Below, piece by piece: positions 23,863 through 33,973 of a stretch of DNA of 46,776 nucleotides (position 1 is its first letter; each line of letters opens with the position of its first letter). The stretch is taken from NCBI GenBank assembly GCA_019751945.1, contig JAIEMT010000054.1:1-46776 (forward strand), read 5' to 3'. The notes under the pieces are model-generated. The model saw only the letters and a program-made list of their open reading frames with translations. It was not told the DNA's origin and made no database searches. The position numbers and the translations under genes were made by a program. This stretch comes from a bacterium. GTDB lineage: Bacteria > Bdellovibrionota > UBA1018.

Positions 23863-24876
23863 TTATTCAGACTTGGGAGATTCTGAGGGTGAAGGAGTCG
23901 GAGACGGTTCTGGAGTCACCACCACCGGTGTCGTCAACGGATCCTGTCCTGGCTCGCTGCGAATCATCACCATATTGATAGCGCCCACTTTTACTTTGGC
24001 TTCGAGTTTGATGGGAATGCGGCGATCGTCATCGGTCAACCAAAGGTAGCTGTCACCCACTTTGGGTTTATCCTTTAGCTCTGGCATCACGACGATCGTC
24101 TTGAAAGTACCCGCAGCGGTGTCCACCGTTTCACGTCGAAGGACTTTTGCTAATACGGTTTCCACTTTTCCTTCCGAAACCACATTGAACGAAATGGTGG
24201 CGCCATCGGGGAGGGGAATGTTTCTCAGATAGTAAAGAGAGGACAGCAAGTCTTGCGGAAAACGTGGAATTTCCTTCGTCTCAATCGCGTCGACTTTTCC
24301 CTTGTCGCGATGATTTGCACGGTTCCAATAAGTGGTGGTCATCTTTTCAGAGTCATTAAATTCGAGGGAGTTTCGAGTCTGGACCGATTCATCTAACTTC
24401 AAGTGAAAGCGATGGGAAAAGAGCCCGTCATAATCGATGAACGATTCCACCATATCTTCCAGTCGGTAAAAGAGGCTGAAGAGCTTCGTCGTCGTTGCTG
24501 TAGCTTGAACGTGGTAGACCTGCCGCGAATTCACTTCCTTATAAGGAAGTGCTTTCAGCGTGAGAAAGCCGGCCTGGACGCGCAAATAGGTAATTTCAAA
24601 AGTCTGCTCTTCTCCGATCCAAATGGCTGGCTTGTCGGGACGGCGTTTCGGGTAAGAAAAACGAGATTTCTTTTTTGCCGCGACCTTTTTTTTCTTCTTC
24701 GGATCGCTGACGACTGGCGCAAGTTCTTTGACTTCGAATTTTTCCCCCGTCTTCACGAGCTCGGGCGGAAGTTCTTTTGCATCTTCAATACGGGTGAGTT
24801 TTCCGCCGGCGCAGCTGCTTAGCGCATAGCAACAGAAAGCGGCAAAGATTGCGGCCTTCCCTGAGCTGAGGTTCAT
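23863..24876 (-). CDS. DUF3108-domain lipoprotein
   Basis: 337 residues from the ATG at 24876, which overlaps the previous stop (ATGA). The N-terminus is a lipoprotein signal with the lipobox ALSSC (C22), followed by Ala-Gly-Gly. A very Lys-rich stretch (PKKKKKVAAKKK) precedes the DUF3108 domain, visible as EQTFEITYLRVQAGFLTL, ATTTKLFSLFYRLEDMVESFID, AGTFKTIVVMPEL and YLWLTDDDRRIPIKLEAKVKVGAI. The C-terminal 30 residues are Pro/Ser/Thr-rich. DUF3108 proteins are envelope proteins of unknown function with a beta-rich, LolA/VioE-like fold. Last gene of the coupled lptF operon. Confidence 0.88.
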   Translation of the reverse strand: MNLSSGKAAIFAAFCCYALSSCAGGKLTRIEDAKELPPELVKTGEKFEVKELAPVVSDPKKKKKVAAKKKSRFSYPKRRPDKPAIWIGEEQTFEITYLRVQAGFLTLKALPYKEVNSRQVYHVQATATTTKLFSLFYRLEDMVESFIDYDGLFSHRFHLKLDESVQTRNSLEFNDSEKMTTTYWNRANHRDKGKVDAIETKEIPRFPQDLLSSLYYLRNIPLPDGATISFNVVSEGKVETVLAKVLRRETVDTAAGTFKTIVVMPELKDKPKVGDSYLWLTDDDRRIPIKLEAKVKVGAINMVMIRSEPGQDPLTTPVVVTPEPSPTPSPSESPKSE

Positions 24877-25562
24877 ATCTTCCATCCTAGACGGAAGAGC
24901 GTCAAATTTGGAAGCGGGAAACGCGAGAAGTAGCTGGCGGCTCGGGTGGAATTTCTAGAGAGGCTGTTGACCATGGCAGCGCCATCGGATGCCGAGGCGT
25001 CTTCCGTCGCGGAGATGTCCCCCCCTGTTAGCACCCCCACTTGAACGCCGAAGTCGATTCCAAGGGTCATGCTGGAGCTGAGCTGCCAGGTCCAACCGAT
25101 GGAAGGAACGACGTAGAGGCCTCCGACCGAGAGAGTGGAGTCGGCCACGCTGCCCGTGGTGGAATCGAGGGTAATGGGCATATCAAAATTTAATCGGGCG
25201 TAGCGTGCGGTGAGACCTAAATAAAACCGAGTGGCCCAAGGGTACCACCGAGTTCCCACATCGATGTTCCAGGTGTTCACGCGCCGACCGCTTCCCACTC
25301 CCACTGCAAAGTAGCCACCGGAAACGGCGAATTCGGTTTTAGCATTCACTCGTCTCGAAATTCCCACATTCAAAGGGGTGGGAACTCCCGCAGAAAGATT
25401 GAGCTGCCAGTTTTGGTCTTTGAGGAGATTTTCATCCGCCACCGCAGTGATCTGGTTGTCGGTGTTGGCTTCTAATGGAACCGTCTCAGCGTGTGCCGCC
25501 CCACACAGAGAAAGAATCGTTACTGCGCAGGCCGCGTAGCCTGTGTCCATCCACCGCTTCAT
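24873..25562 (-). CDS. Exported, probable outer-membrane beta-barrel protein
   Basis: 229 residues from the ATG at 25562, which overlaps the lptF stop (TGATG). The signal peptide ends GAAHA before ETVPLEA. The chain then shows alternating amphipathic strands (NWQLNLSAGVPTPLNVGISRRV, TEFAVSGGYFAVGVG, RFYLGLTARYARLNF, YVVPSIGWTWQLSSSMTLGIDFGVQVG) suggestive of an 8-strand barrel. There is no terminal Phe; it ends LGWKI. No family name. The operon context with an LPS-export permease supports an envelope role. Confidence 0.7.
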   Translation of the reverse strand: MKRWMDTGYAACAVTILSLCGAAHAETVPLEANTDNQITAVADENLLKDQNWQLNLSAGVPTPLNVGISRRVNAKTEFAVSGGYFAVGVGSGRRVNTWNIDVGTRWYPWATRFYLGLTARYARLNFDMPITLDSTTGSVADSTLSVGGLYVVPSIGWTWQLSSSMTLGIDFGVQVGVLTGGDISATEDASASDGAAMVNSLSRNSTRAASYFSRFPLPNLTLFRLGWKI

Positions 25563-26661
25563 CAATCCTTGGTCTTTCTAAAGAAATAATAGCCGGCTCC
25601 CAGCAAAACCAGATTTGGAATTTGCATAGCCAGCGCCGGATGTAAAGTTCCTCTCAACCCCAAATAGGTGAAGTAAGCCGTGAGCTGCCAGTAAACAATG
25701 GCTGTTATAAAGGTATAGAGAACCCCCGAACCGGTGGCGGCACGGGCTCGAATGGTTCCTAGTCCCATTCCCAGCATGCAGAAAAAGAGGGGAGAGAGGG
25801 ACAGCGAGAATCGCTTCCAAAGTTCGGTCGACATATCCGTACCGGATTTCTTTGCCCGAATATTTTCAATGAGTTTTCCAAAGCTCAGCATGCGGGGGTA
25901 GCCGGGATCGGCAATTTCCTTCATGTCCACCCGGAGGTAGAGCGCATATTCTTGAAACGTCATCTTGTCGTAGCTGCCCACTTCTTTCGCAAGCGGATGG
26001 ATCTCTCCGTCAAAGAGTTTCAGCAAGACCTGGTTTTCAAGAATGTTCGTAGTGGCGACGTTTTGAATGAAACCTTCTTTGGCAATGACGACGGTGGGGT
26101 TCTCCGCTTGGCGTTCGTCGTAAATGAACACGTGAGAAAGTTTGTTTTCACTCTTATCGACTTCGTCGGCGTACAAGAGCAGATCATAAAATCCATTGGT
26201 GAACGATCGGGGCTGAATGCTGCTAATCACTTTGCGACTGCCGGCGGTCAGAAGGGTTGAGGAAATCGTACGCTCTCCCCAGGGTGCCAGTTCCATGCTG
26301 CAGACCCAGGACATGAGAGCGGCAGCACCCGCCACCCAATAGACGGGCTTAGCAATTCTCCAAGCGCTGAGGCCCGAGGCTTTCATTGCCGTGAGCTCGC
26401 TTTCACCGGAGAGCCTCCCAAAAGCCACCAATACTGATGCTAAGAATGCCGTTGGAAAAACAAACGGCGAGAAAGAAAAGAGAAGCCCAAGAGTGATTTT
26501 AAGAACGATGAAGATGGGAAGGTGATGAACAATCACGAACTCCGACAGGCGGAGTGTTTGGAACATTAGAAAAATGAAGAAAAAAAAACCGCGGTGCCGA
26601 TGAACGGCGAAGCCAATTCTGTCAGGATGTAGTGATCGATTTTTTTAAGTTTCTGTTTCAT
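25562..26661 (-). CDS. lptF: LptF/YjgP-type permease, interrupted by a frameshift at a T9 tract
   Basis: LptF and LptG are the membrane subunits that extract LPS for the Lpt bridge. Residues after the break (SEFVIVHHLPIFIVL..., LSGESELTAMKASGLS, ELWKRFSLSLSPLFFCMLGMGLG) are clearly LptF/G. Translation from the ATG at 26661, which overlaps the upstream stop (TGATG), gives [20 protein letters not shown] and then a phenylalanine-rich start of the first membrane helix. It reaches a run of nine T (26580-26588) and stops at 26566-26568. That TAA overlaps an ATG (TAATG) that opens the remaining 334 codons. One extra T, or a -1 shift, would join both parts into about 366 residues, the normal LptF length. 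Confidence 0.85.
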
Positions 26662-28052
26662 CACTGTAAGTAGACCGGGTTCGTCAATATCCAGGGTGCC
26701 TCAGCAAAGGCCTTTTGGCGATCATAATTCATAAAATCAGCCAAATGAAGAGGCGTTATCGTCACTACGGCTCGGTAGATTCCCACTGCAGGGACGGTGT
26801 AGCGAATATCGCCTCCACCGGTTGAAGAAGCGACCAAGGTTCGTGTTCCGTCAGAATTTACCTTATAAAGGAAAGCATGAATGACCGGGGATCGATCTCC
26901 CTGGGGGGAGTTCTTGTGCAGTGAGGGCAGTTTTAAATTCAGTGTGGTTGTTCCGGCCGCGTAGGTTCCTGTTTCTCCCGGATTGTAGAGGGTAGTGCCG
27001 TTGTCCGCATAAAAATCCATTCCCACCGGGGTTCCAAATCCTTCAAATACAATCCAGCTTCGCCCTGCACCCACCGCCGATTTGATATTGGCGTAGGTTC
27101 GGGAGCTCACTAAAAAATGGTTCGAAACCCAGCGCATGAGACGGCGGTAAGAGTCGACTCGTTCCCCATCGCTCGTCTTCGATTTAATCGTATTTTCGTG
27201 AGCATCACTCCCGCCGGTGCCAAAAACCTTGGAGCCTGCGCCAAGAAGCTTGTCCCATTTTTCAGCGTACACATCGCTCAATTGAAAAAGAGACAGCCAA
27301 GCCAGGTCTGGGCTCTCTTCATGAAACGGGTCAATCCAATAGGGCAGGAGATCAGAGAAGCGATCGAAATAATCCAACCGCAAGTGGCGGCCGCGAATCT
27401 TGGGATCGATGTTGGCGTGAATATTAAAGACTTCAATTCCGTCCATTCCCAAGGTGGAAAGCAAAGTATCCGAGCGGCTTTCTGTATGAGGAACAATGAC
27501 GATGGCGCTCGTATCCGTTTTCAACTGAGTGACGAAGGCCGAAGTTTCCGTGACGTAATCCGTTAAGCGTTGTGCAGTCGTGCCGGCTAAGTGAGCGGTC
27601 ATCCCGATGGGCATGAGGCGATCTTCATAGCCGACTGAAAGCACGGTTTGATGGCCGTCTTCACAGGCTTCCAGCTGATTGGCGTAGGGGTCGCCGCCAT
27701 TGAGAAGAAGCGTATCCCCCGACTTATAGAGGAGGAGTTCTTCAAAAGTTTTCTCCGCCATATGGTGGGGATGATCCGTGAGAAATGCTGCGTCAATATG
27801 GTTTGAACACAGCGCTGAACGAAGGTGGCTTAAACACTCCGCATTCGGAGTGCCGTCTTTTCCTAAGCCGGCTCGATCACAGGCGTCATAAGAATAAGGA
27901 CTATGCAGATGAATGATGGTTCGGGCGATCTGGTAGCCGCGGGGTGTTCCCAATTCAGATGACGCGGGGAGTTTGGTGTTCCAATTGGACGTGCATCCCA
28001 ACCCGCTGATCGAAACCATGAAAATGCTAAAAAGAGCTCCAGACGGCTTCAC
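26661..28052 (-). CDS. Exported PHP-type metal-dependent hydrolase, probable lipoprotein
   Basis: 463 residues from a GTG at 28052; a TTG two codons upstream is also possible. The N-terminus is a signal sequence ending SGLGC, a weak lipobox. Metal-binding motifs of the PHP superfamily are present: [23 protein letters not shown] and GGSDAH. PHP domains hydrolyse phosphoesters using two or three metals; an exported one could act on envelope phosphates. The C-terminal about 120 residues look like a beta-sandwich. The stop overlaps the lptF start, so both are translationally coupled in a four-gene envelope operon. Confidence 0.82.
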   Translation of the reverse strand: MKPSGALFSIFMVSISGLGCTSNWNTKLPASSELGTPRGYQIARTIIHLHSPYSYDACDRAGLGKDGTPNAECLSHLRSALCSNHIDAAFLTDHPHHMAEKTFEELLLYKSGDTLLLNGGDPYANQLEACEDGHQTVLSVGYEDRLMPIGMTAHLAGTTAQRLTDYVTETSAFVTQLKTDTSAIVIVPHTESRSDTLLSTLGMDGIEVFNIHANIDPKIRGRHLRLDYFDRFSDLLPYWIDPFHEESPDLAWLSLFQLSDVYAEKWDKLLGAGSKVFGTGGSDAHENTIKSKTSDGERVDSYRRLMRWVSNHFLVSSRTYANIKSAVGAGRSWIVFEGFGTPVGMDFYADNGTTLYNPGETGTYAAGTTTLNLKLPSLHKNSPQGDRSPVIHAFLYKVNSDGTRTLVASSTGGGDIRYTVPAVGIYRAVVTITPLHLADFMNYDRQKAFAEAPWILTNPVYLQ

Positions 28053-28119
28053 CAGCAAAGCCTATCAAAGGAGATCGGGAATTGCACCCCCGCTGGAAAA
28101 GGAGTATGACCTAAGCGCT

Positions 28120-28470
28120 ATGCTTCTCACCGTTATGAAGGCAAAAATTCACCGGGCCACGGTCACCCAGGCCGACCTCGATTACGAGGGCAGCATTATG
28201 GTGGACAAGGCCTTGCTTCAAGAGAGCGGCATCCTTCCTTACGAACAAGTTCACGTTTACGACATCAATAACGGCAATCGTTTCGTGACCTATGCGATTG
28301 AAGGCCCTGCTCAGAGCGGGGTGATTTGCGTCAACGGTGCAGCTGCACGCCTCGTAACCCCGGGTGACAAAGTCATCATCGTGGCTTACGGAACACTTCC
28401 TGAGGCAGAGGCCAAAACCTACCGCCCTCGGGTCATTCTTTTAGATGATGGGAATCGGGCCAAAGCCTAA
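28120..28470 (+). CDS. panD: Aspartate 1-decarboxylase proenzyme
   Basis: 116 residues from the ATG at 28120, matching the normal PanD start ([15 protein letters not shown]). The self-cleavage site is DYEGS: the G24-S25 bond breaks to leave the pyruvoyl cofactor. GGNRFVTYA and [11 protein letters not shown] are also conserved. The enzyme makes beta-alanine from aspartate for pantothenate and CoA. A GGAG at 28101-28104 is 15 bases from this start but next to a two-codon mini-ORF (28106-28114, ATG ACC TAA). The gene is 8 bases before the polyprenyl synthase gene. coaBC, later in the same pathway, lies 8 kb away. Confidence 0.96.
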   Translation: MLLTVMKAKIHRATVTQADLDYEGSIMVDKALLQESGILPYEQVHVYDINNGNRFVTYAIEGPAQSGVICVNGAAARLVTPGDKVIIVAYGTLPEAEAKTYRPRVILLDDGNRAKA

Positions 28471-28478
28471 CGAGTAGT

Positions 28479-29462
28479 ATGTACAGGACCTTGCCCCGAG
28501 AAATCGCAGGACATCTTTCGCAGGCGGGTTACGTCTTAGAAGAAGGTCTTTCTGTTCCCGAAATCGCCATCGCTTTAAACAAAACAGTCATCTCCGGTGG
28601 GAAGCGCGTTCGTCCCGCACTCTGTCTCTTGATTTCTGCAGCCATGGGGATTCCACTCGATCGAGCAAAAATCTACGCTCGCGCCGTAGAGCTCACTCAT
28701 TCCGCGTCTCTTACTCATGACGACGTGGTCGACAATGCCGCTCGCAGAAGAAACAAACCCACCTTGAACGATGTCGAATCGAATAAGAAAGCCGTGCTCG
28801 GTGGTGATTTACTTCTTGCCCGCGTGATGGTGGAAATTTCCGGAACGGGTGAAGTCGAAGTGATTCGAGATCTCGCACAAGCGGTGGAAGATCTTGTCCG
28901 GGGTGAGTGGCTCCAGCTCGATGCCCTCGGTGTTTTAGAAATCGAAGCACACCAGTTGGATGAAATTTCTCGGTTAAAGACGGGCAGTCTCATTCGTTGG
29001 GCTTGTCTGGTTCCAGCTCGCCTTTTACGAGGAGATGCGACCCTCGTCGAGCTTTGCAGAAGTTTTGGAGACAACCTCGGCGTGGCTTTTCAAATGGTCG
29101 ACGACGTTATTGATTACGATGTTTCGAGCGAAAAACTTTTCGCGCAAGATCTAAAATACGGCCTAGTGAATTGGGTGACGATGGAGTTGCTTGAAGCGAA
29201 TCCCGATTTAGCAGGGCCTGTCGCAAAAATTTTACAAACGGGTTCCGCTCCCGCTTCTGGGGAGTTGCCCTGGTCCAATGATCAACTCGAAGCCGCGCGC
29301 GAACGCGTTCGAGTGCGTGCAAACGCCAAGCTGGTGGCTGCTCATGCTCAGCTCGACGAAATTTTAGCTCGTACCGGATTCCAAGAGAGCGCTGAAACCC
29401 GACAACCCTATGTGAAGGCATTGCGAAGCGCGATCGACCTTCTGGCGCGAAGAAAGAAATGA
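28479..29462 (+). CDS. Trans-polyprenyl diphosphate synthase
   Basis: 327 residues of the polyprenyl synthetase family. GGKRVRPAL, the first Asp-rich motif DDVVD (D81, D82, D85), the Lys-Thr pair in RLKTGSL and the second motif DDVID (D208, D209, D212) are intact. It condenses isopentenyl diphosphate onto an allylic primer. The two residues before the first motif (Thr, His) are small, which fits long-chain (octa/nona-prenyl) products. It precedes and overlaps (ATGA) a MenA-like prenyltransferase gene, so it probably supplies the quinone side chain. Chain length is inferred. Confidence 0.93.
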   Translation: MYRTLPREIAGHLSQAGYVLEEGLSVPEIAIALNKTVISGGKRVRPALCLLISAAMGIPLDRAKIYARAVELTHSASLTHDDVVDNAARRRNKPTLNDVESNKKAVLGGDLLLARVMVEISGTGEVEVIRDLAQAVEDLVRGEWLQLDALGVLEIEAHQLDEISRLKTGSLIRWACLVPARLLRGDATLVELCRSFGDNLGVAFQMVDDVIDYDVSSEKLFAQDLKYGLVNWVTMELLEANPDLAGPVAKILQTGSAPASGELPWSNDQLEAARERVRVRANAKLVAAHAQLDEILARTGFQESAETRQPYVKALRSAIDLLARRKK

Positions 29463-30517
29463 CCTCTCTTATTCGACTCACGCAATCTAGCCCCGAAGCT
29501 CAGCGCGCACTCTGGCACGGGCTTTACTCCGATCTCTTGGCTATTCCGCGCGAGGTGGTTGAAATTCCCCAGCGGGGTTTGCAGATTGTTTTTGAACTTC
29601 GAGATCGCAATGCCGTACAGGCACCTCGTTTCTTGAAGCGGTGGGCGGGAACTGTGCGCGCGGTGAGTTTGGCACTCACGGCAATGCCGTGTTTAGCGAT
29701 TTTTTTTTACGGGCTCGCTCGGGGATGGTCTTTACATCCGGCGGTTGCGCTCAGTTCGCTGTTGGGCGTGATGTGCCTTCATTCGGGCGTGAACCTCTTA
29801 AATGATGTTTACGATCATCTAAAGCTTGTGGATCTTTTAGGGAGCACCGGACGGGTGGGGCCCATTCAGCGCGGTTGGATTAGTGCCCATCGGTTGCGAA
29901 GGTCGGGTTTTGGTTTTTTAGCCGCCGGGGTGTTGCTCGGGATGCCGGCGCTTTTTACCGTTCCAGAAGTCATTCTACCTCTGGGCGCTTTGGGGCTGGC
30001 CGGCTTAGTGGGCTACTCCATGCCACCCTTGTCGTTGAAGTACCGGGGCCTTGGTGAAGTGCTCCTCATTGCTTTGGTCGGGCCGGCTCTCTGCGCTGGG
30101 TTTTCCATGGCAGCTTTTCATCAAATCGATCACGGTGTTTTGCTCTTAGGCGGTGCTTTTGGATTTCTGGCCTGCGCAGTGGTGCATGCCAAGAATCTCC
30201 AACTTATTCCGTGGGACTCTCTCCGCGGTTCGAAGACCCTGGCCAGCGTTCTCGGCTTTCGAAAAGCCAAGCGCGCTCTGCCGATCTTTTATTTCTTGGT
30301 CGCCCTCAGTTTAGGGGTGGGCGTTTGGCGGGGGTATTGGAGTTGGAGCGTTGCGGCGCTACCCTGGGCGATTTCTCCCTGGGCGTTGCGCGTGCTGATC
30401 AAAATTCAGGATGCCTCAGGACCAGCTTCGCCGCTCCTGGCGGGGCTGCGCAAAGCCTCTTCTCGGGTGAGTTTGGCCATCGGTGCATTGATCTGTTTTG
30501 GCATTTGGTTCTTATAA
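29459..30517 (+). CDS. UbiA-family prenyltransferase, MenA-like
   Basis: 352 residues, about eight to nine membrane helices after a polar N-terminus of 60 residues. The first Asp motif is NLLNDVYD (N112, N115, D116, D119). PPLSLKYRGLGEVLLIALVGP is typical of MenA. The second Asp motif is modified: NLQLIPWDSLRGSKTLA (N246, D253, K259) in place of NNIRDIxxD...GKxTLA. MenA joins a polyprenyl chain to dihydroxynaphthoate for menaquinone. Overlap with the polyprenyl synthase and proximity to the sdh genes support a quinone role. UbiA-type EboC or a different acceptor are less likely alternatives. Confidence 0.82.
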   Translation: MTSLIRLTQSSPEAQRALWHGLYSDLLAIPREVVEIPQRGLQIVFELRDRNAVQAPRFLKRWAGTVRAVSLALTAMPCLAIFFYGLARGWSLHPAVALSSLLGVMCLHSGVNLLNDVYDHLKLVDLLGSTGRVGPIQRGWISAHRLRRSGFGFLAAGVLLGMPALFTVPEVILPLGALGLAGLVGYSMPPLSLKYRGLGEVLLIALVGPALCAGFSMAAFHQIDHGVLLLGGAFGFLACAVVHAKNLQLIPWDSLRGSKTLASVLGFRKAKRALPIFYFLVALSLGVGVWRGYWSWSVAALPWAISPWALRVLIKIQDASGPASPLLAGLRKASSRVSLAIGALICFGIWFL

Positions 30518-30559
30518 ATCTGCTGCGAAATCAACGTACTTGGATTAAGGTTCTAATCC

Positions 30560-31276
30560 ATGATTCCACTGAAAGAAGCTCTCGGCTCCTCGCTGCTGAA
30601 GAAACTGCTCACCGCAGTCACCGGCGTGGCATTGTTCGCATTCACCGTGCTCCACCTAGCTGAAAATCTTCTGCTCTATGTGCCGGGTGGGGTGGCTTTC
30701 AATACGTACTCCGCTACTCTGAATAGCTACAAGCTCTTCGTTTTGGTGGCCGAAATCGGTTTGGCTACGATGTTCATCCTGCACATTGTGAACGGTATTT
30801 TCTTAAAGATTAACCACGCTAAAGCTCGTCCCCACGGATACAAAACTTTGGGATCCAAAGCGGGCCCAGTGAAGAGTTCGACTTCTTCCCGAACTATGAT
30901 TGTTTCAGGTCTGGTGCTCTTAGTATTTTTGATTGTGCATGTGAGACAGTTCCGCTTTGGTCCAGAAATTCATGATGGCTACAAAGTCGAAATCAACGGC
31001 GCTCCTGCTCGCGATATGTTTCGAATCGTCACAGAGACTTTTCAGAATCCCTTCTTCGTAGGGTTCTACATGGTGGCCATGCTTTTTCTTTGGGGCCATC
31101 TTCGTCACGGAATTTGGAGCGCGCTGCAATCGCTTGGTTTGATGAATGGGCGTTCTCATAAAACCGCTTACCTGTTGAGCTGGTTGATTGCTGTGATTCT
31201 CGCGGTTGGATTCTTATCACTCCCGCTCTACGTCTACTTTGTTATCAACGGCGGAGGTGGCACCCGTGTCCTCTAA
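30560..31276 (+). CDS. sdhC: Succinate dehydrogenase/fumarate reductase cytochrome b subunit (B-type)
   Basis: 238 residues with five hydrophobic helices, the single-subunit di-heme anchor of B-type complexes. Helix-borne histidines are seen in [32 protein letters not shown] and GHLRHGIW and are the likely heme ligands. In characterised members such anchors exchange electrons with menaquinone. It is the first gene of sdhCAB and follows the prenyltransferase gene by 42 bases. It overlaps the sdhA start by 11 bases. Confidence 0.93.
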   Translation: MIPLKEALGSSLLKKLLTAVTGVALFAFTVLHLAENLLLYVPGGVAFNTYSATLNSYKLFVLVAEIGLATMFILHIVNGIFLKINHAKARPHGYKTLGSKAGPVKSSTSSRTMIVSGLVLLVFLIVHVRQFRFGPEIHDGYKVEINGAPARDMFRIVTETFQNPFFVGFYMVAMLFLWGHLRHGIWSALQSLGLMNGRSHKTAYLLSWLIAVILAVGFLSLPLYVYFVINGGGGTRVL

Positions 31277-33194
31277 ACTCGATCCAAAAATTCCAGCCGG
31301 CTCCATTCAAGAGAAGTGGGAAAAACATCGTAGCGAAATCAAGCTGGTCAATCCCGCCAATAAGCGCAAGCACAGTATTATTGTGGTCGGCACCGGATTA
31401 GCGGGTTCTTCGGCTGCGGCTTCATTGGCGGAACTGGGCTACCAAGTGAAGGCTTTCACTTTGCACGATTCTCCGCGCCGCGCTCACAGCATTGCGGCTC
31501 AAGGCGGAATCAATGCGGCCAAAAATTACGCCAACGATGGCGATAGCGTTTGGCGTTTGTTTTACGACACCGTGAAGGGCGGCGACTTTCGCTCTCGCGA
31601 AGCCAACGTGTACCGCTTGGCGGAAGTAAGTACTGCCATTATCGATCAGTGTGTGGCTCAAGGGGTTCCGTTTGCTCGCGAATATAGCGGTGAGCTGGCG
31701 AATCGCTCCTTCGGTGGGACGCAAGTATCTCGAACGTTCTACGCTCGCGGACAAACGGGGCAACAGCTCTTGCTGGGCGCTTACGGCGCGTTGATGAGAC
31801 AGGTCGATGCCGGTCACGTCAAGCTCTACACCCGTCGCGAGATGATGGACCTGGTTTTGGTCGAAGGTCGTGCTCGTGGAATCATCGTGCGCAACTTGGT
31901 TACCGGAGCGTTGGAGCGACACGAGGCCGATGCCGTGTTGTTAGCCACGGGCGGCTATGGTCGAATTTATTATCTGTCGACGAACGCTATGAATTCCAAT
32001 GCAACGGCCGTCTGGCGCTGCTACAAGCGTGGCGCTTTTTTCGGCAATCCTTGCTTCACTCAAATTCATCCGACATGCATTCCCGTTTCCGGCGATCACC
32101 AATCTAAACTCACCCTGATGAGCGAAAGCTTGAGAAATGACGGTCGTGTTTGGGTGCCGAAGAACAAGGCAGACGTCAGCAAGCCTCCGAGTCAAATTCC
32201 CGAAGAAGCGCGCGACTACTATTTAGAACGCAAGTATCCCGCTTTTGGAAACTTGGTTCCGCGCGACGTCGCTTCTCGCAATGCGAAGGAAGTTTGCGAC
32301 GAGGGGCGCGGGGTGGGTGAAAGTGGATTGGCGGTTTACCTCGATTTCCGCGACGCCATTAAGCGCGATGGTTTGAATGTCATTCGCGAAAAGTACGGCA
32401 ACCTTTTTGAAATGTATCAGCGAATCACGGACGAAGATCCCTACCAAGTCCCGATGCGCATTTATCCCGCTGTTCATTACACGATGGGTGGCCTCTGGGT
32501 GGATTACAACTTGATGAGCAATGTTCCCGGCCTTCATGTCATGGGTGAGGCGAATTTCTCAGATCACGGAGCAAACCGGCTGGGCGCCAGCGCGCTGATG
32601 CAGGGTTTGGCTGATGGGTATTTCGTTATTCCCTATACGGTGGGGCACTACATTGCCAGCAACTCCATGCCGAAAGTTCGAAACGACCACCCGGCATTCC
32701 TGGAAGCTGAAAAAAATGTTCAGGCCAACATCGATAAACTCCTCGAAGTCGGTAAGAAGGGCAAGAAGACGGTCAACGATTTCTACCGCGAACTCGGTAA
32801 GCTGATGTGGGACGAAGTCGGAATGGCTCGAAGCGAAGAGGGTTTGAAGAAGACTCTGAAGGTTCTACCCGAACTTCGAAAAGAATTTTGGAGTGGGTTT
32901 TCGCTGCAAGGAACGGGCGATGAACTCAATAAGAATTTAGAAATGGCCGGCCGTGTGGCCGACTTTTTAGAATTGGGCGAGCTCATGGCTCGCGATGCAC
33001 TTAATCGCAAGGAATCTTGCGGAGGCCACTTTCGAGTGGAGAGTCAAACTCCGGAAGGCGAAGCACAACGAGACGATGCGAATTTCTCCTACGTCGCCGC
33101 TTGGGAATTCCAAGGCGTCGACAAGGAACCGGTTTTACACAAAGAACCGCTCACGTTCGATAACGTTCACCTTGCTCAAAGAAGTTATAAATAA
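31266..33194 (+). CDS. sdhA: Succinate dehydrogenase/fumarate reductase flavoprotein subunit
   Basis: 642 residues from a GTG at 31266; GGAGG lies 8 bases upstream (31253-31257). An upstream in-frame ATG at 31206 lies within sdhC and lacks this support. FAD binding: [23 protein letters not shown]74 in [11 protein letters not shown] is the covalent flavin attachment site. [30 protein letters not shown] and the [16 protein letters not shown] segment are conserved. The protein oxidises succinate or reduces fumarate. The length matches the B-type group (about 640 residues). Confidence 0.96.
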   Translation: MSSKLDPKIPAGSIQEKWEKHRSEIKLVNPANKRKHSIIVVGTGLAGSSAAASLAELGYQVKAFTLHDSPRRAHSIAAQGGINAAKNYANDGDSVWRLFYDTVKGGDFRSREANVYRLAEVSTAIIDQCVAQGVPFAREYSGELANRSFGGTQVSRTFYARGQTGQQLLLGAYGALMRQVDAGHVKLYTRREMMDLVLVEGRARGIIVRNLVTGALERHEADAVLLATGGYGRIYYLSTNAMNSNATAVWRCYKRGAFFGNPCFTQIHPTCIPVSGDHQSKLTLMSESLRNDGRVWVPKNKADVSKPPSQIPEEARDYYLERKYPAFGNLVPRDVASRNAKEVCDEGRGVGESGLAVYLDFRDAIKRDGLNVIREKYGNLFEMYQRITDEDPYQVPMRIYPAVHYTMGGLWVDYNLMSNVPGLHVMGEANFSDHGANRLGASALMQGLADGYFVIPYTVGHYIASNSMPKVRNDHPAFLEAEKNVQANIDKLLEVGKKGKKTVNDFYRELGKLMWDEVGMARSEEGLKKTLKVLPELRKEFWSGFSLQGTGDELNKNLEMAGRVADFLELGELMARDALNRKESCGGHFRVESQTPEGEAQRDDANFSYVAAWEFQGVDKEPVLHKEPLTFDNVHLAQRSYK

Positions 33195-33206
33195 GGGAGC
33201 CTAGAA

Positions 33207-33971
33207 ATGTCGCAAGCAAGACGAATGAAGCTCAACTTAATGATCTGGCGACAAGCAGGACCGGATAAAGCCGGCAAGTTCGTGACCTACCCACTCGAGG
33301 GTGTCACGGCTGATATGTCGTTTTTAGAAATGCTCGATTTTCTCAACGAAAAGCTCGCGAAGAACGGGGAAGCGCCAGTCGAATTCGACAGCGATTGCCG
33401 CGAAGGAATTTGCGGAAGCTGCGGAGTCGTCATCAATGGCCAAGCCCACGGACCTTGGAAGGCCAGCGCGACTTGCCAACTGCACATGCGCGCTTTCAAA
33501 GACGGCGACAATGTCATCATCGAACCGTGGAGAGCGAAGGCCTTCCCGGTAATCAAAGATCTCGTTGTAGATCGCGGCGCTTTTGACAGAATTATTGCTT
33601 CGGGCGGTTACACCTCCGCTAAATCGGGAAAGCACATCGACGGCAATGCTATTCTGATCTGCAAAGATCAGGCAGAAAAAGCGATGGACATGGCTGCGTG
33701 CATCGGCTGCGGAGCCTGTGTGGCCGCATGCCCGAATGCTTCGGCGTCACTATTCACCGCCGCTAAGATTTCGCAAATGTCGATCATGCCCCAAGGCCAG
33801 GTCGAAAAAGCCCGCCGTGTTCAACGCATGGTGAAGCAAATGGACGACGAAGGTTTCGGCAATTGCACCAATATTGGCGAGTGCCAAGCGGCGTGCCCGA
33901 AAGATATTTCGATCGAGGCGATTGCGATTATGCGGAGAGAGTACTTCCGCGCGATTACGGCAAGCACCTGA
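33207..33971 (+). CDS. sdhB: Succinate dehydrogenase/fumarate reductase iron-sulfur subunit
   Basis: 254 residues. The N-terminal ferredoxin domain holds the 2Fe-2S ligands C64, C69, C72 and C90 ([11 protein letters not shown]). The C-terminal domain holds C165, C168, C171, C175 and C220, C226, C230 for the 4Fe-4S and 3Fe-4S clusters. It carries electrons from SdhA to SdhC. It starts 12 bases after sdhA and ends the operon. The dispersed palindromic repeat begins 2 bases after its stop. Confidence 0.96.
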   Translation: MSQARRMKLNLMIWRQAGPDKAGKFVTYPLEGVTADMSFLEMLDFLNEKLAKNGEAPVEFDSDCREGICGSCGVVINGQAHGPWKASATCQLHMRAFKDGDNVIIEPWRAKAFPVIKDLVVDRGAFDRIIASGGYTSAKSGKHIDGNAILICKDQAEKAMDMAACIGCGACVAACPNASASLFTAAKISQMSIMPQGQVEKARRVQRMVKQMDDEGFGNCTNIGECQAACPKDISIEAIAIMRREYFRAITAST

Positions 33972-33973
33972 CG

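Noticed and set aside
27117..27566. 149-codon open frame antisense to the PHP hydrolase gene
   Set aside because: No recognisable protein, no ribosome site, and the PHP motifs on the other strand are clear.
27973..28119. Longer PanD from an upstream ATG
   Set aside because: PanD proteins begin exactly at the [14 protein letters not shown] segment, and the upstream part is antisense to the PHP gene start.
31206..31265. Upstream ATG start for sdhA
   Set aside because: It lies within sdhC without a ribosome site; GGAGG sits 8 bases before the GTG at 31266.
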